From Ewingella sp049889095 (GTDB lineage: Bacteria > Pseudomonadota > Gammaproteobacteria > Enterobacterales > Enterobacteriaceae): 64,000 nt of DNA. Under the pieces are notes generated by a model. That model made no database searches, was not told the DNA's origin, and worked only from the letters and a program-made list of their open reading frames with translations. Where the stretch lies: NCBI GenBank assembly GCA_049889095.1, contig JBLJFK010000001.1. One strand, given 5' to 3'. This document shows, piece by piece, positions 61,611 through 64,000 of the stretch. The translations under genes were made by a program, and so were the position numbers. Numbering within the stretch: position 1 is the first letter of the stretch; each line of letters begins with the position of its first letter.

Positions 61611-63275
61611 TCAGGCTGGTCGCCAATGGCGTGTCTGTAGCCGCACCGCCGCCAACATCAACGATAAGCTGATCAACACCGCGATAGATGCCATCGCCAT
61701 GCCATCCCCCACGGAGCCTTGCTCGAACTGTCGCCATACAAACACTGAGACAGTTTGTACACCAGCGGGCGCCAGCAACAGGGATGTCACCAACTCCCGA
61801 GATGCGACTGCAAATACCATCATCATGGCGGCCAGCAGGCTGGGGAAAACCAGCGGCAGTAGAATTAGCCACAGTGCCTGAGCTGCACTAGCACCGTGCA
61901 CTCGCGCTGCGGCGTCGAGATTACTGCCAATTTGCTTCATGGCGGCGCTGACGTAGCGCACCGGATAGGGCAACAGCAGACAACAATAGGCCAGCAGTAA
62001 AATAGCCCAGGTATTATAAGGCGTGATCGGCCAAAAACCGCGGTTCCACGCCAGAATCAGCCCAACGCCGACCACAATGCCCGGCAGCGCAGCGGGCAGC
62101 AGTGATAACGCATCAATGGCAACCGCACCGCGCACCCGCCGAACGACGACCAGCCACGATGCCAGCAAACCGACTGAGCCTGCAATAAGTGCGGTTCCCA
62201 GCGCCAGACTGAGGCTAGTGCCGAGTGCCGAAAGCGCGTCGCCATCAGCGTCGAACAGTGCCACATAATGCCGTAGCGTCAGGTTTTGCCATGCGATCCC
62301 GCCAGACAACGTGCCGGAAAACGCGGTGAGGGTCATCGACATCAACGGCAGGGCGACGCTGACCAGCGCGACTAACGTAAACAAGATTATAGATGGCCAT
62401 TTGCCGCCTCCCAGCGGTTTAGCGACGACGTCCGTCGGTTTGCCGGTCAGGGTTTCGACATTACGCCCAGCGAGCACCGCACGTTGAACACAATAGGCGC
62501 AGAGTGCCAGCGCGACCAAAACCAACGACAGTACTGATGCGCCAGGCATATCCACCGGCCAGTCAGCAAGACGCTGCTCGATACCCGTGGTCAGGAGATT
62601 GACGCCGCTTCGGGTGCCCAGTGCGCCCGGCACGCCGTATTCTTCGATCGACAGCGTAAACGCCAGTAGCAGGCTTGAGGCCATCGAGGGCAGCGCCAGC
62701 GGTAAAGTTACGCGCACAAATGCCCGCCACGGGCCTGCACCATGGATCCGCGCCACATCCGCCAGACGACTGCCGCTGGCGGCCATGCTGCGCGATACCG
62801 CGAAATACACCACCGGAAACACATTCAGCGTCATCACCGCCACGATACCGGGCAGGGAAAACAAAAAATCATTCAGATGCAGCAAGGACAGTTGTTCGAC
62901 ATAACCATTGGTTTGCAAAGCCAGCATCCATGAAAGTGCGCCAATATAGGGTGGCACCATGAAGGGAATTAGGAAAAGTAAATCCCACAGTACGGCGCCA
63001 GGCAGTACGAATAGCCCACGCAGTGCCCCGAGAGGAATACCAATAATGCCGCTGCATACTGCTACGCCAATACCCACTTTCAGCGTAGTGCTCACCATTT
63101 CACGCAGCTGGGCATCCATGAATAAACGCCTGAATGCACTGAAGGCATCGTTAAACAGACCGCTGTCGAGATGCGGGAAAATCGCCTGCAAAATGACAAA
63201 TGTCACCGGCAGCGCAACTAAGAGCAATAGTGCGACGCAGGTGAGGGCAGGAAGAAAAAAATGCTTACTCATCAT
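61611..63275 (-). CDS. Ferric/phosphonate-type ABC transporter double permease
   Basis: The 554-residue protein is a fused two-domain permease with about twelve helices. Each half has an EAA loop: ADVARIHGAGPWRAFVRVTL (about 171-190) and DAAARVHGASAAQALWLILL (about 454-473). This layout is that of FbpB/SfuB/ThiP-type permeases for Fe3+, thiamine or 2-aminoethylphosphonate. The upstream partner is a ferric-type binding protein; no ATPase follows inside the window, so it either precedes the window's right edge or is elsewhere. No strong ribosome-binding site is seen at 63275. Confidence 0.88.
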   Translation of the reverse strand: MMSKHFFLPALTCVALLLLVALPVTFVILQAIFPHLDSGLFNDAFSAFRRLFMDAQLREMVSTTLKVGIGVAVCSGIIGIPLGALRGLFVLPGAVLWDLLFLIPFMVPPYIGALSWMLALQTNGYVEQLSLLHLNDFLFSLPGIVAVMTLNVFPVVYFAVSRSMAASGSRLADVARIHGAGPWRAFVRVTLPLALPSMASSLLLAFTLSIEEYGVPGALGTRSGVNLLTTGIEQRLADWPVDMPGASVLSLVLVALALCAYCVQRAVLAGRNVETLTGKPTDVVAKPLGGGKWPSIILFTLVALVSVALPLMSMTLTAFSGTLSGGIAWQNLTLRHYVALFDADGDALSALGTSLSLALGTALIAGSVGLLASWLVVVRRVRGAVAIDALSLLPAALPGIVVGVGLILAWNRGFWPITPYNTWAILLLAYCCLLLPYPVRYVSAAMKQIGSNLDAAARVHGASAAQALWLILLPLVFPSLLAAMMMVFAVASRELVTSLLLAPAGVQTVSVFVWRQFEQGSVGDGMAMASIAVLISLSLMLAAVRLQTRHWRPA

Positions 63276-63310
63276 AGGGTGTTAGCTGCTGTTACGGGAA
63301 ATGTATGACG

Positions 63311-63334
63311 TCAGGGCTGACTATTCAGCCCTGA
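63311..63334 (-). other. Hairpin between binding protein and permease genes
   Basis: TCAGGGCTGA, CTAT, TCAGCCCTGA: a perfect 10-bp stem in the 70-base gap. It probably stabilises the binding-protein mRNA or partly terminates transcription, giving more binding protein than permease. Confidence 0.6.
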
Positions 63335-63345
63335 ATATTATTGAC

Positions 63346-64000
63346 TCAGCGTTGACCAAACAGGCTGGCGAAACGGTCCAGCACCTCTTTGCGCGAAGCC
63401 GAGGGTTGTGCATTTTCTGGTAAAATTTTCAGAGTTTTAAACAATGGACGTTTTGCATCGATGTCAGTACGGGCAGGCATTAGCCAGGCATCAGCGACCA
63501 GCTTTTGACCTTCGTCTGACAAGGCGTAATCGATAAAGGCTTTAGCTTCTTTCTGTTCTTTGCTTGATTTAAGGATCATCATTGGCCGCGGCGCAATCAC
63601 CGTCCCGGTCTCTGGGAAGATGACTTTGATCGCTTCGCCGTCTTGCACACTGCTGTAAGAGACATAATCTACTGCGCCGAAGACCGCGGCTTTTGCACCT
63701 TGCAGCACCGGCGTCAGTGCCTGTGCATTAGGGCCAGCAATCACCATGCCGTTGGCTTTTAGATCGTCGAACAGTTTCCATGCCTGTTCATGCTTGGCGT
63801 TCTGTAAGCCGATCAGCAAATCCAGAGAAGCCCCGGACAGCGCAGGGTCTGGCGTGGTGACTTTGTCTTTGAATTCTGGCTTGGCTAAATCTGCCCAGTC
63901 ATTTGGTTCCGACGTGCCGCTTTTGGTGTTCCAGATGATCGCCAGCGCAGAAATGCCTTGTGCAACGTAATACGGGGTTTTGAATTGATCAGGAACCTGC
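63346..64000 (-). CDS. ABC transporter substrate-binding protein, ferric type (3' part)
   Basis: The frame runs off the right edge; about 217 C-terminal codons are present. LAIIWNTKSGTSEPNDWADL, KDKVTTPDPALSGASLDLLI and a final SRKEVLDRFASLFGQR match FbpA/AfuA-like binding proteins for Fe3+ or phosphonates. The missing N-terminus would contain the signal peptide. It is the first gene of an operon with the following permease gene. Confidence 0.82.
   Translation of the reverse strand, partial: QVPDQFKTPYYVAQGISALAIIWNTKSGTSEPNDWADLAKPEFKDKVTTPDPALSGASLDLLIGLQNAKHEQAWKLFDDLKANGMVIAGPNAQALTPVLQGAKAAVFGAVDYVSYSSVQDGEAIKVIFPETGTVIAPRPMMILKSSKEQKEAKAFIDYALSDEGQKLVADAWLMPARTDIDAKRPLFKTLKILPENAQPSASRKEVLDRFASLFGQR

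Overview
The window is a chromosomal segment of a Gram-negative gammaproteobacterium of the order Enterobacterales. The backbone is a run of near full-length homologues of Escherichia coli genes (dsbB, nhaB, fadR, ycgB, dadA, nadE, yeaG/yeaH, mipA, gapA, msrB, pncA, ansA, sppA, topB, add, manA, fumC, tus, mlc). Their order differs from E. coli and suggests a Yersiniaceae-type genome (Rahnella, Rouxiella, Ewingella or Serratia relatives). That genus-level guess is an inference and is weak. The tus gene with an adjacent Ter site places the segment in the replication terminus region.

Layout. At 1-2290 lie the end of a lytic transglycosylase, ycgM, ycgN and a small lipoprotein gene. At 2362-7233 are dsbB, nhaB, fadR and spoVR/ycgB. 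At 7234-12550 are dadA (no dadX beside it), a Bcr/CflA-type exporter, nadE and a ydiY-like gene, with a broken gene relic at 12656-12901. At 12953-17429 are yeaH, yeaG and mipA. At 17530-25111 are yeaD, gapA, msrB, yeaC, pncA, ansA, sppA and ydjA. At 25286-34205 are topB (with a coupled 20-codon frame and a DUF1496 gene), add, ydgA, manA, fumC and then a 0.7-kb structured non-coding block. At 34206-39500 are tus with its Ter site, a ynfM-like exporter, mlc, bioD2 and yjbD.

The accessory part starts near 39.7 kb. It holds an acetyltransferase; an iron-uptake pair (periplasmic binding protein and TonB-dependent receptor, both with Fur-like boxes); an orphan gene resembling the colicin M immunity protein; and a putative sulfur-compound operon (a 2-oxoglutarate/Fe(II)-type oxygenase followed by MetQ-, MetN- and MetI-like genes). 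A MarR/SDR divergent pair follows, then an ABC-F ATPase gene behind a leader-peptide/attenuator-like 5' region, a GST/HxlR divergent pair, and a hipA-like kinase gene with its HTH partner. Next come a sugar ABC transporter with a PfkB kinase and a divergent ROK regulator sharing twin 17-nt operators, and finally a ferric-type ABC permease and part of its binding protein.

The genes show several coherent circuits. dadA has a close Lrp-box match and a CRP-box match upstream. mlc has an Mlc/NagC-type operator just before its start. tus has a Ter site in its own promoter region. Small palindromes sit between divergent regulator/target pairs. The least explained parts are the ABC-F leader, the Cmi-like gene, the 14-bp repeats carrying ribosome-binding sites before the oxygenase, the hipA-first kinase/HTH pair and the repeat family around the fumC-tus block. 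No tRNA, rRNA, CRISPR array, insertion sequence or prophage was recognised.
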